64,000 nt of DNA from Thozetella sp. PMI_491. Lineage: Eukaryota; Ascomycota; Sordariomycetes; Chaetosphaeriales; Chaetosphaeriaceae. The stretch covers positions 1 through 64,000 of the forward strand of contig MU270092.1 of the NCBI GenBank assembly GCA_021432635.1. Reading direction: 5' to 3'. Every line of letters starts with the position of its first letter. The first letter of the stretch is position 1. Under the pieces are notes generated by a model. It ran no database searches. It worked only from the letters and a program-made list of their open reading frames with translations, and was not told the DNA's origin. Below, piece by piece: positions 34,654 through 44,903 of this stretch. Both the position numbers and the translations under genes were made by a program.

Positions 34654-34862
34654 CTCCCTCCCTCCCTACCCCTCTGAACGACCTCCTCAACGAGCCGCAT
34701 CGGCGCCATCGCGACCGGAGTCTGCCTCAACATGGTCCATCCAGGCCCAGCAACCTCGCCCGACTTTAATCTGTACACAGCAGCTTCCCTGCCTTCCCCG
34801 TCCGTCCGGAATCATAACGTCGTGCTCGTGGCCTGCGGAACTGCTCGGCCAGAGCCGCCGAG
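34013..34862. other. Intergenic region containing a giant C homopolymer
   Basis: This 0.85 kb between APC11 and the next plus-strand gene has no supportable gene. The open frames crossing the C-run only encode poly-Pro or poly-Gly and are artefacts of the homopolymer. Confidence 0.6.
34579..34666 (+). repeat. C64 homopolymer followed by (TCCC)4
   Basis: Seven C and one A are followed by 64 uninterrupted C (34587-34650), then four TCCC units (34651-34666). The run ends about 213 bp upstream of the next start codon. The opposite strand is a G64 run capable of quadruplex formation. The exact length in an assembly should be treated with caution. Confidence 0.9.
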
Positions 34863-35699
34863 ATGACCGAACCCGATCCGCACCGACCGGGCTCCGCCGC
34901 GCACTCGCCCGTCCCGCCAAGCCCCCGGCCCTCCGTCGCAAGCCGTGCTAGCCGCTCCTCGCTGCAGCGAGATCGCCAGGAGGCCCAGGCCGCTGCCACC
35001 AGCCCGTCGCCCCAGCCGCCCGCCGAGCCGACCGAGCCAGCCTTCTCCCCACTCTTCGCCCTCCTGACCACGACCCAGCACCCCGGCCAGCGTTTGACGA
35101 CGCACCACCCTATCATGCACTACGTCTTTGCCGACGACGACCCCGAGATCCTCGCCGACGCACTCAACCATCACCACCGGAGCCCAGAGGAAGGCGACGA
35201 TGACCTCGAGGGCGGCCCTCCCCAAGACCGGGCTTTAATCCTAGACATGGCCCCAGATGAAGATGGCGGCTTCGAGGTAGCCTGGGCGAGCAGCCTGTCA
35301 CCAGACTGGGCTGTGGTGGACGCTCGTGTGACGCCGATGGAGGGCGATGGGGGTACTACGGCCGGCGGGAGGAACAGCCCCCCGGGCACCATGATGCTGC
35401 GCGTAGAAGGCGTCACCATAGGACCTTCATCACCCAGCCCGACCAAGACGGCCACCCCCGAAGGGGACGTCCAGTCGCCGGGCGCGAGTGGGACGAGACA
35501 GCCGAAGAAGGAAGACTACACCGCGCTGATCGAGGACTTTGAGAAGCGAATGGGCGTGCTTCGACGCGTCATCGAGGCCGGTGAAGGGCGGCAGCGCATA
35601 CCCATCGACGACGAAGGCGGCACAAATCCACTAGTGACTGTTGCAGGCCCTGATGTGGACGTGGAAGTCGAAGAATCGGTGCGACAGAGTGCCGAGTGA
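34863..35699 (+). CDS. Hypothetical acidic, Pro-rich protein, 278 aa
   Basis: I do not recognise a family. The single exon starts with a disordered Pro/Ser/Arg-rich N-terminus (1-65). The most protein-like, probably conserved, segment is LTTHHPIMHYVFADDDPEIL at about 78-97. It is followed by an Asp/Glu-rich loop, a likely beta-rich stretch (LILDMAPDEDGGFEVAW, then WAVVDARV), a Gly/Ser linker and a short helix (DYTALIEDFEKRMGVLRRVI, about 227-246). GC-rich third positions across the frame support coding. There is no signal peptide or membrane segment. The long C homopolymer lies in its upstream region. Confidence 0.75.
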   Translation: MTEPDPHRPGSAAHSPVPPSPRPSVASRASRSSLQRDRQEAQAAATSPSPQPPAEPTEPAFSPLFALLTTTQHPGQRLTTHHPIMHYVFADDDPEILADALNHHHRSPEEGDDDLEGGPPQDRALILDMAPDEDGGFEVAWASSLSPDWAVVDARVTPMEGDGGTTAGGRNSPPGTMMLRVEGVTIGPSSPSPTKTATPEGDVQSPGASGTRQPKKEDYTALIEDFEKRMGVLRRVIEAGEGRQRIPIDDEGGTNPLVTVAGPDVDVEVEESVRQSAE

Positions 35700-36870
35700 T
35701 GGATCAACTCATCCACGGTCGGTGACGCCACTACTCATCAAATTGTACGAGTCCCGTGTGCGTCAAGAGCTGAGATGTTGCATCTTGGCCCCGGAGACGT
35801 TGGCGGCCAAGCCTTCAGGCTGGTAAGGCCGTCAGAGGGATCCCACCTCCATGCTTGGGGAGGATCTCGATATATAAGAGACAGCAACTATGGCATGACA
35901 TCGAGAGTCTAGATTGGCTAGCTCTAGTGCCCAGCCGAGGAGTGGAGGCTCTTTTTAGCAAGCCTCGTACAGACGATACTTTGTCTTGCATGCGGCCTCC
36001 AATTCCCACGTTGTTTTTCACGAACTGCGGCAAGGACCCCCCTAGGCGACGGTTCTGCCTACACCGCGAGCGCCGCCTTGCCCTGTCTTGATTGTTGCTG
36101 GGGGATCGGGGTGATAGACACCAGAAGGAACCTCCTGCCTTCACCTTTCGCCTTGTATACAGCCACGCGCCCTTCTCGAGGGATCTTTTTGTATTTACGA
36201 TTTATGAATGTCTTACGACGCCATGGAGGGAGCTTGCGAAGAAAGAGTGCCAGATAGTGGGCGTACGGATCAAGCTGTATGGTCTGAGGCGTTGCCTGTT
36301 TCACGCGTCTATCCGGATAGAGATCACATAGCAAAAGCCGATATTGCTGCTGCCCCTAGACTGTGCGAGAAGTGCAGGATGCACCCTCCGGCTTATCGTA
36401 ATTGGAACTCGGTCAATTATAACGCCTATAATGCACTAAACTCCTGACACGAACGCGATGATGACTGAGCTCCTTTCCTCCAAGTATCAAGCCTCCCCTC
36501 ATCCGTCAAGGACACATGGAAAAAGAACAAGAGACTCCGGGTTGTTGAAAGCAATCTGAGAGCAGTCCGCCGCCCCCGCCTAGTTCTAGTCCAGCCAGAG
36601 CCGGTCGTGCGACCCGGCCTGAACGTCTCCTTGACGACATCAAGCCGTATCGTGAGTCTAGAACTAGGGAGCAAGTGACCACCTGGCATATCCATCCACC
36701 CAAGCAATGCCGTATATCGCAAGAAACCGAAAAGGACGAGTTAGCCCCAAGCCGTTTTGATACCGTAGGCTGGCCCATGCCTATATAGTGAAAAAGGAAA
36801 TTCGCGAATGGATATTGCCCATCCTTAGTTTTTGTACAATGTGCTTATTCGTTTCGTCTCGCTGCTTCGT
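35700..36870. other. Convergent 3' intergenic region, no gene seen
   Basis: This 1.2 kb lies between the 3' ends of the acidic hypothetical gene and the syntaxin gene. It should hold both 3' UTRs; no coding signal was found. Confidence 0.6.
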
Positions 36871-38499
36871 CTAATCGCTGGGAGGGGGTTGGACATCATT
36901 CTGGTCCCAGATGACAACCCTCTTGGAAGGCTTCATCGCTGTGCTCTCGTCGAACGCCTCGCCGGCCTTCACCATCCGCTCCTTCAACGTAGCGATGTTC
37001 GCACGGCCACCACCGACGAACCGCGAGAGAGGCTCAGAGGGCACATCCTGCTGGAAATCTTGGTTGGGGACGACGATCTTGGACTGCGCGTAGACACGGG
37101 AGATGGGTCGCTCGCCGGCGAACTGGACGCTCCGAACCCCAACGTTGTTCATCTGGAGGTTGTCGAGAGCCGTGCTGCGGATGCTCCTCTTCTTGCCGCC
37201 GCTAGCGCCCTTGGTGATTTGCATGTAGACGACGATGATGATGACGATAACGAGCACAATGGCCACTGGGGAGAATTAGCTCGGGTCTCTGGACGACCAA
37301 GAGGAAAAGGGGGATACGCACCGCAGATACCGAGGCAGATCCACTTCTTCTTGCGGGTAGACCGCGCGGTTGTGACGGCCACGGCGATCTCCTCGTTGCC
37401 CTTGCCGAGGTTCTCGACCACCTCCTCACCCTTCTGCTCGATCTGCGCGACCTGCACCTCCTGCTGGATGATGAGGGTGTCCATATCCTGGAACAGCTGG
37501 GAGAGCTCGATCATCTGCTGCTCGATCTTCTGCAGGGCAGCGTGGCGGTCCTGGACGGCGCTGAGCACAGCGCGGGCCTGGCCCTGGCGGCCGCTCTGCA
37601 TGAGCGCTTGCTGGAAGACCTGGCCGCCCGTGGTGTCCTCGACGGCGGCGCGGACCTCGGCGTCATCGGCATCAGGGCGCACAATGCGGTACTGGCGGGC
37701 CATCTGGTCCTTGGTCTTCTGCCGGAAGGCCGACTCGACCTGCTGGTAGCTCTGGATAGCCTGCTTGAGGCGGCGGTCGGTTCGGCCGACTTGGGGTGCG
37801 TTCTTGGGCTGCTGGCTCTCGGGGTTCGACTTGACCATGCGGACACGCTCCGTCAGGCTGCGGTACATGCTCATCGTCTCGGACGAGAGGTTCTCGAGCT
37901 GCCGGCTCGTCGAGGAGCCGGCCGATGTGTCGGCGTCGTTCAGAGATCGGTCCTGCAGCATCTTGAGCTGGTTGAGGTTCTGGTCAATCCGGTCGATACC
38001 CTGGTTGATGCCCTGGCACTCGTTCAGGATTCCGTTCGGGTCGCCGCCTTGGCCGAAGGAGCTCGCGTTCTGGGCCAGCGAGGCCATCTCGACGTTGCTA
38101 GCTGTTCGCAGCGGGCTTGATTAGCATCCTAGTCTTGTCTCCGCCCCTCTTCTTCTGACAAGACCGTCTCGGGCGGATGCCGCAGCGAGGCTGGCGTCAA
38201 CTTACAGCCGTAGTCGTCCCGGCCCATCGCAGGCGCTTGGTTGTAGCGGGCCGCGCCCCCTCCGCCTGGTCGTGGTCCCTGACCGAACGCCGCTGGGGGA
38301 GGTGCCCGTCCCATCGGTGCCCCATAGCCGCCATTCCCACCATCCCGCTGGTCGAAGGGGTTTGGCCTTCCGCCGTATCTAGCAAAGGGGTTCGCGTTAG
38401 CGCTTGACCGTGTTTCTCGCTTGCGGCCATCCCGCAGGCTCGTGTCGTGCTCGGTGATGCATCTCGAGGAGGTTTCACTAACCCGTACTGTCCGTCCAT
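36871..38499 (-). CDS. Plasma-membrane-type syntaxin (Qa-SNARE, Sso1/Syn1-like) with long post-anchor tail, 4 exons, 454 aa
   Basis: A t-SNARE for fusion of secretory vesicles with the plasma membrane. Exons are 38499-38483 (17 nt only), 38378-38206, 38101-37322 and 37265-36871, all in phase. A Gly/Pro-rich head (1-65) precedes the Habc bundle (about 75-220). The SNARE helix (about 243-305) includes QLFQDMDTLIIQQEVQVAQI with the zero-layer Gln in IIQQE. The anchor is WICLGICVAIVLVIVIIIVV (317-336), assembled across the last intron. Unusually, about 116 residues follow (339-454), starting ITKGASGGKKRSIRS and ending QPPPSD; syntaxins normally stop within a few residues of the anchor. The tail has strong C/G third-position bias, so it is probably real coding sequence. 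Confidence 0.9.
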
Positions 38500-41297
38500 A
38501 GTGTCAGTATTAACCGTTGTCTGATCAACAAAGCAACAGAAAGACAGTGATCACAAGCAGCACAAGAGAGAGGAGAGGCAAGGAAGAAGGTCAAGAAGAA
38601 GGTTCTCCTAATGTCTTGCCAATCCAGACCACCTCCGTAGCTTCCCTGGCGGGCCTGGTGGAGCTCTGGTCGAAACGCAGCGAGGGTAGGGGTGAAACAC
38701 TGACACTCATCTTGAAAGGTCGAGGCGTGCAAGGGCAGGCGCCGCGAAGTGGAATGCAGCAGCAGCAGCGGCGCCTTATGGGGCCGACGAATTGATGCTT
38801 GTTTTCTTGTTCTTTGCTGCGGTTAACGCGACTGATGCGGACTATGGTCGATGGGATGCCGGAGGATGCAGAGGGAAAGACGAGTGTGCCAGAGCAGAAG
38901 CAGAGTTTGTGTCTGGCTGGAAAAGGGTGTTTACCAGGCGGTTTTGGGGGAAGGGGCGCTCTAACTAAGGAGGCGGAAAGGAGGTGAGCAGAAAGGGCTG
39001 AGCACGGCGCCGAATGCTACCCAACCAATGCCGGTTGCAGATTTACGGCGGACGCTGTAAGAAAAAAGGCACGAGCCACCCCTGTCCGCCGCCGCCGCTG
39101 CTCTAGATCCCAGGCCTGCGGATAAGAAGAGCTCACTCTCACTGGCTTGGGGCGCACCCAGGCGGCAATTGTTCTCGTGCGCCTTCGGAAATTGTGCAAA
39201 TGTCTCGATGGCGGGCAAGAGGCCGTACCGTCCATTCCGGCGCTTCCCCAATTGCCCTTCTACGACGGCGGCCATACGGCATGCAGCGCACCGAGTGCGC
39301 GCGGGAGGGCAGTGTCCCCCCTCGGGACGAGCACCACTGGCTGCGATGGGACGGTTTCGTCGCCGGCTGGCCCCCCTGCGACGAGAGGCCCTCAATGGTC
39401 CCTGCAGCAAACTGGAAGGTGTGGAACCAGACTTGTTCGTCTATCCCCCTTTTCCCCCAACCCTCCCCCCCCCGCCCTCCCCTCGCCTGGATTGGCCCTG
39501 TCGGCCCCTCACAGGCGCGGGCGCCTGTAACAGTCCACCGGCGCGCTGGCAGAAGCGAGACCCCAAACCAATGCAACCAGCTGCCAATGCAGGCCGGGAC
39601 ATGGGCAGCAACAAAAGCGGTTTCAAGACGGCGATCTCCAGGGAAGGACGGGCGAACTCGGTGGAGCCCCCCAAAATCGGACAAGCACGTTGGATTTGTG
39701 TAACAGAAAAACAGAAACAGCTCCCAAGCAGACGAGGCCGCTTGCGAAGGGTTTGACCAGCCCTCCTGGTGATCATCGGACGCACCACATGCTGCGTGGT
39801 TCCTTGGGTAGCACGAGCGCGTCATTCTCTGCTGTCGTCCTATACCCTCGCCATTGTGTCTCTCCGTCACAACAGCGGTCCCGTGATGCAGCGCAGGCAG
39901 CTGCAAACCAGTCAGGATGCCGCTGGCCGGATCGAGCCAAGTCGCAGATCTATTAATTGCGCTCTGCATGCCGGGGGGCCCGCCAGGCGAAGGCCAGCGA
40001 TGCCACCCAGCTCAGCCCTGATGCAGTGAGTCTGTCAGCTTTTAAGCCGCAGGTCAGGTTGGCTTTCGCGCCGGCCGTGGCCACCTCATTAGCCGGCGGC
40101 CACGCCCGGTTTTCCTCCCCCCTCCCGCCGAAGCAATTTGATGACAGTGAGATCGCCAGAAGCAAATAGTACAAAAGGAGAAGAAAAAAAAGAACGTCAG
40201 CCTCCAGGGTGGATGCTGGTAGTAGAGCATCACTGACGCAACTGTCTCTTGCCACTGGCTCTGGATCTCGTACGTGCGCAAAGAGCGGAACAAGCAGTCT
40301 TCCGCCTCCGCCCCCTTGAGCAATGCGACGAGGAGCCGTACCCGACGCGGGTCCCTGAGCGTCTGTGGAAGAAGCGTAGAGCGCCTGGGGCAGGCACGAA
40401 CTTTCAGCTAGAAGACGGCTGCCGCGATGGCGCACTTCGAGTTTCCAGTTCCGCCGCACTAGGCCTGATCGAGCGACCCGCGGCGATCCTCTGGGGACGC
40501 TGGGGGGGCGCCGGTTGGGAAACCATCGGCTCAGCCCAGCAGTCCTGACTTCTTTGAGCCCCTCGACAAACATAATTAGTGTTAGCTCGACTGCGTCTTT
40601 GCTAAGCTGACACACTTTCACGACGGCAGACAGCGCCCCGCCACACCAGGCCTCGACAGGCTGGACGACGGGCCCGTCCAAGAGAAATGGGAAATGGTCG
40701 TGATTTGCCCCCTACGCCGCCCCCAGCTTGATTAAGCGCATTCGGCAAGCCCTTTGCGAGCGGAGAGAGGCAGGGGCGACGGCTACTACGTAGTGCCTAG
40801 TAACCTACTCGAACATAACATTCCCACTAATTCATGGTTTGCTGGCTGGTAGCCGGAGGCACTTTGAAGAATGCGAACCAGCCTTTACCGGCCTTACCAG
40901 ACCCGCTACAGGGTACAGAACACTGCACTGCAAAGTGCTCTCTCCTTTTTTCCCCCTGATGCGCAGTGCCATACGTACCGTGCGGTATCGAACCACAACT
41001 GTGCATGCATATCAGTGCCTCAGCACGGATTCTCGCTAGGAGGGTTCGGCTGCTAAATACCGAACGTCTTGGCTTCCTCGAGCGTCTCTATGCGACTATG
41101 CTGCTCTCTAACTCAGGTAAGGAATCTAACGACCCATAATCATGCCATCCTGGCCAATCTCTGGCCTCTCTCTGGCCCAGTTCTCCAACTCCGGGATCGC
41201 CTCCCCGCCAGGCCCTGTCTGTCCCGAGTACGAAGTAATCAGTCAATACACGCACGCTGCCCGTTCTCCGCGAGGCCGCCCCACCTGGTTGGTTTCA
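38500..41297. other. 2.8-kb intergenic: syntaxin upstream region and MEMO1 3' flank
   Basis: Several open frames of 100-276 codons (for example 39139-39969 and 39953-40681 on the minus strand) lack motifs, overlap equally long frames on the other strand and look like GC-driven chance frames. The part adjacent to 38.5 kb is the syntaxin promoter. No RNA gene or repeat family was recognised. Confidence 0.5.
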
Positions 41298-42387
41298 TCA
41301 AAGGACAGCATAGGCCGACGCGTAGCTCACGCTCTCGTCCCTTGGCCGCTTGACGAGGTTGCTGCGCTGGTATTGGACGAAGCGGAACCGGCCCTTGGTT
41401 TCCCCGGCGCCGCCCGCGCGGTAGGCCTCGAGCGCCGCCATGATGACGCCGATCGGGTGCCGCCCGCAAACGGTGTTGCGCGTCTTGTTCACCACCCGCA
41501 CGAAAGTGTCGTGCACGCCCGTCTGGACCGCGTCCATGGCCATCTCGTCGAGGAGCCGGATGCCCTCGTGGATCGGCGGGTCCACCTTGGGATCCCACTG
41601 GACGTCCGGGAACTCGTCCTCGTCCTCGTCGACCTCCTCCTTCTTCTCTCGCACGTACGCCTGGTACCGGAACCGGGCGCCCCAGTGGCAAAAGTCCGAC
41701 GACACGATGAAGGCGTTGGCCGGGTCCTTGACGTACGGCGCCAGGATCTCGCCGAACGCCTTCTCCTCCGCCCCGTTGTTGTCGCCAATCAGGATGGGCA
41801 CCACGGTCGGGTAGCTGGCCGTGTCGTCGCCGAACGTCTGCTGCACGCGCTTGTAGAGGTAGGGGAAGTGCATCTCGAGCGAGTGCTCCCGGTTGTCGCT
41901 CGACTTGGGGATGTCGGTGAAGCGCTTGGTCTGCCGTAGTTCCTGGATCGTCGCGGTGTCGACGGTGAGGCCGCCCAAGGGGGTGTCGTATTTAGCGAAC
42001 GTAGTGAGGGCCGACCCCGAGAGGTAGTAGGTGTGGGACGGGCCCAGGACGAAGACGCGCTTGACGCCGGCGAGGTCCAGGGCCTTGTAGGCCCAGGCAG
42101 CGCACTTGCCCGAGTACGTATAGCCGGCGTGCCTGGTGCGATGCAGCTGGTAAGCCCGTGGTCCCATCGGCAGGGGCGGCGATGGCCTTGTGGGAGGTGC
42201 GGGGCAGCCCCGACGCGCAACGCGATACTCACGGGGCGATGATGACTCTGGCGCCGGGCACGGGCAAGCTGCTTCCCTCCACCGTCTCGGGAACCAAACT
42301 CAGATTATCCTCGAGCTCCGAGGATAGAGCCTTAGCGTCGCCCTCATACCAGCTGTGAGCGTGGGTTGCTTCTCGCGTGCTCGCCAT
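41298..42387 (-). CDS. MHO1: MEMO1 family protein, 2 exons, 329 aa
   Basis: MEMO1-type proteins have a dioxygenase-like fold and bind copper in animals; the yeast homologue is Mho1. Exons are 42387-42233 and 42132-41298 (100-nt intron, GTGAGT donor), joined within the Pro of IIAPHAGYTYSG. Metal-site candidates of the family are all present: His in APHAGY, His in GPSHTYYLSG, Cys in NTVCGRHPIG, plus SSDFCHWGARFRYQ. A Glu/Asp-rich insertion (KKEEVDEDEDEFPDVQWD) follows FRYQAYV, a common fungal feature. The N-terminal exon contains SWYEGDAKALSSELED, the usual start region of the family. Confidence 0.93.
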
Positions 42388-42993
42388 GCTCAACGCCTTG
42401 ATCCTACCGACAGAGAAATGCTGCGTTCGGCCCGGGCAAAGACTAAATGGGAGGAAGAGAAGCGAGTGAGTCGATGCCCGAGGTAAGGTGATTGCTGAGA
42501 GTAGTTCGTGGTCGAAGCTGGAGCTGCTCGAGGATGACGAGTGTTGCCCCGCACTTCGCAGCTGGAGCTTCCCAGCAACCCCTCCTCAGGCGGAGCGCCT
42601 CTGTCGTACAAGGCCGCCGACGCCCATCACCGAACTCTTACTATACTCTGCCATCAATAATATGCAGCTACAGGCTCGTGCATTGGCCCGCCCACGAGCT
42701 AGTTTGGGTCTCAATACCTAATGAACCCAAGCTCGAAAAGTGAAGTAGATAGGACTTTGCATATTGTCCTATAAGGTGCTATTAATTTACATTCAACGCC
42801 TCAAAGTAACGGAGGTCCAGCAAATACGCCATGCGCCAGTTCGTCCAAGTCCCATAATGTGCCCAGCCATGACGCCCCGGGATATATCCAGACCCAGCCT
42901 TGCTCAAGGCTATCCCCACTCGACTCCGATCCTGCCGTCCTTGCCCAATGACTAGCGGACACCCCGTTGCCTCTCGCGGCCCGTTTCCCAGGC
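42388..42993. other. Intergenic: MEMO1 promoter and 3' flank of the Cys-rich gene
   Basis: About 0.6 kb without a gene. The two flanking genes are in tandem on the minus strand, so this holds the MEMO1 promoter and the upstream gene's 3' end. Confidence 0.55.
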
Positions 42994-43726
42994 CTATCTT
43001 TGACCAGCACATGCTAGGCACCGTCGGTGCTGTCCAAGGTTGCTTACCGAGCAACCGAAGCAGACGGCTTTCCCGCAAGCACCACAGCTATGACTGCCCT
43101 GGCTGTCGTCCAGATCCATGGCGTCGTCGCCGCCGAGTCCGGCCCCGCAGTCCTCGCAGTTTGCTGGTATTTCCTGTTGCACGCCAAGCGTGGCAGATGA
43201 GGATGGAGCTGCCGAGCTGGGTAGGGCGGATGCAGTTGCAGCCAACGCTGAGCCTGGGAGTTTCCAGAAGGAATGCAACGACCGCTGGCACGCACCCCGC
43301 GGGCCGGCAGCAGTGCATGTCGCCTCCGGGACCACCAATGGTTGGATCTGCGGCTCGGGCGAAGCGAGCGGTTGGCCGTGCTCCTGCTGTTGCTGTGCAG
43401 AGTAGAGGAGACCCAGAGTGTGCTCTATAGGTGGGACGGAGGTAAGCGGCTGAGCCAAGATGGAGGTGGTAGGTCGTTGGAGGTCCGCAGACGGACGGAT
43501 ACTTACGATGCACCTCGGCCTGGGATGGCCTGTTGTCCCGGAAGCGCTTCATCGTCCGGCTGGGTAAGTGGGCAGGCGTGGCGGACCGCCAGGCGCGCAG
43601 GTGGTGATTGTCTGTGTCCATTGTCATCGCCCCGAAGTCGAAGCTACTGCTACCCGGCCGTGGCGGCGATGAGAAGGCGCTGGAGAAGGAGAGCTCCGAT
43701 TCGGAGCGCTTGCGCTTGAGAAGCAT
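42994..43726 (-). CDS. Hypothetical protein with C-terminal Cys-rich (probable zinc-binding) domain, 2 exons, 216 aa
   Basis: I do not recognise a named family. Exons are 43726-43507 and 43424-42994 (82-nt intron, phase-1 join inside EVHQHTLGLLYSAQ). The N-terminus carries KRKRSESE, a possible nuclear localisation signal. A conserved-looking MKRFRDNRPS precedes the splice. A low-complexity Pro/Ala/Ser middle follows. The C-terminal about 55 residues hold four CxxC-like pairs: CEDCG, CGACG, CFGC and CLAC, the arrangement of a treble-clef or double zinc ribbon. The protein ends at the last module (CAGQR). A GTAAGC inside the last module could be read as a donor, but splicing there would destroy the Cys pattern. 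Confidence 0.8.
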
Positions 43727-44903
43727 GGCGGAAGAGAGGCGCGGGCGGGCTGTGGCGGAGGGGGGCGGGCTACGAAATGCAATTGAGACGCTTTGGTCTC
43801 TTGTGCCTGTCCTTAGGTATGAGTGCCTGCCTAGTCGTCGTCGAGGCGATCAACAGAAGCACGACGAAAAACAATCGCGAATTGGGGTACGGCGCAGGGG
43901 ACGCGTAACGTAGAGTCAGTAGAAGATCGCCGAGGGATATGATAGGTACCAAAGAGGGCAATCGATATCGTGGAAGAAATGGGCCGTGGATAGTTGAGAG
44001 ATGGGCTGGGGGGGTCTGTTGCCGTGTAATGGAGGTAAGCGCCCGTCGGTATCACCTTGTGCGAATTGGACAATCCGGGAGGCTGGACGAGCGCAAACGC
44101 GACTTGGGGTTCCCCTCCGACGCGACCGCCGCGCCGCCGAGCAGTGGCTGCATTTCGCGTTTTGCTCCACTGTGGGGGTGAATGCTTACCTACCCTAGCC
44201 AGCCTACTCCACGTAGCCAGCCGTAATACTTGCCCCCACCTACTTTCTAACTACTACTTAAGCATCCCCCGAACGACGGTCATATACCACCATCTGCCAT
44301 CACTCGCACAAATAGGGATTCAAAGGATTTGAACTGGTTTAACTTTGATCCGATACATCCAAATTGTCCCGCACGTCTTCTTATTGATACATCGTAAAAG
44401 TGATCCGAGATTGAGGAGGAGGCGATAGAGACAGGTGCGCGGAATGGAGCAATCAGAAATCGGAGCCTCCAGCATTAACACAGGAATTACATAGAGTACC
44501 AATGTTAGTTCCGAAAGGTTCTTTTCATCCGTAGCTCGATGGTTGAATCTCTCCTCCTGACTGGTAGTGTTCCATCTTTTTGATTGTTTCTCTTTTGCCT
44601 CTGGGGCACTCTCGATTTCTTGTCTCCTTTATACTAAACAATCGTTCCTCACGCTGAAATACAGGGGATAGAACTGGATGGAAATTAGAGGAAAGGGAGA
44701 AGGGAGAGAAAGAAGATCGAGGGGCTTGGGTATAAGGGATATATTAAGACGAGTCGACACCTTGAAATTAAGCAGAAGTGGTGGGTCAACTGTCTGGAAA
44801 GAGAGAATCACAAATCGGCGTGTTAGACATCGAATCGAATATTACAGAATTAGCCGCCTTCCCTCTTACAAAACAGACCAGCATTCCCCTCCAAGTCCTG
44901 TTC
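43727..44903. other. Intergenic: promoter of the Cys-rich gene and 3' flank of the MDR gene
   Basis: This 1.2 kb becomes strongly A/T-rich from about 44,200 to 44,880. No gene, tRNA or repeat family was identified; a GAACTGG-flanked TTCAAA motif near 44,320 was checked as a tRNA T-arm and does not fold. Confidence 0.55.

Noticed and set aside
34245-34951. Open frames with poly-Pro or poly-Gly across the C64 run
   Set aside because: The low-complexity peptides come from translating the homopolymer; no conserved flanking sequence.
39139-40681. Two minus-strand frames of 242-276 codons upstream of the syntaxin gene
   Set aside because: No family motif, no consistent codon bias and equally long frames on the opposite strand. 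They look like chance frames in GC-rich DNA.
43045-43080. Possible extra intron in the Cys-rich hypothetical gene (GTAAGC donor)
   Set aside because: The only near acceptor gives a 34-nt intron and would remove part of the Cys-pair pattern; the unspliced reading ends neatly after the last module.
44310-44345. Possible tRNA T-arm (TTCAAATCC on the minus strand)
   Set aside because: The flanking bases do not form a 5-bp stem, and no A-box or acceptor stem lies at the right distance.
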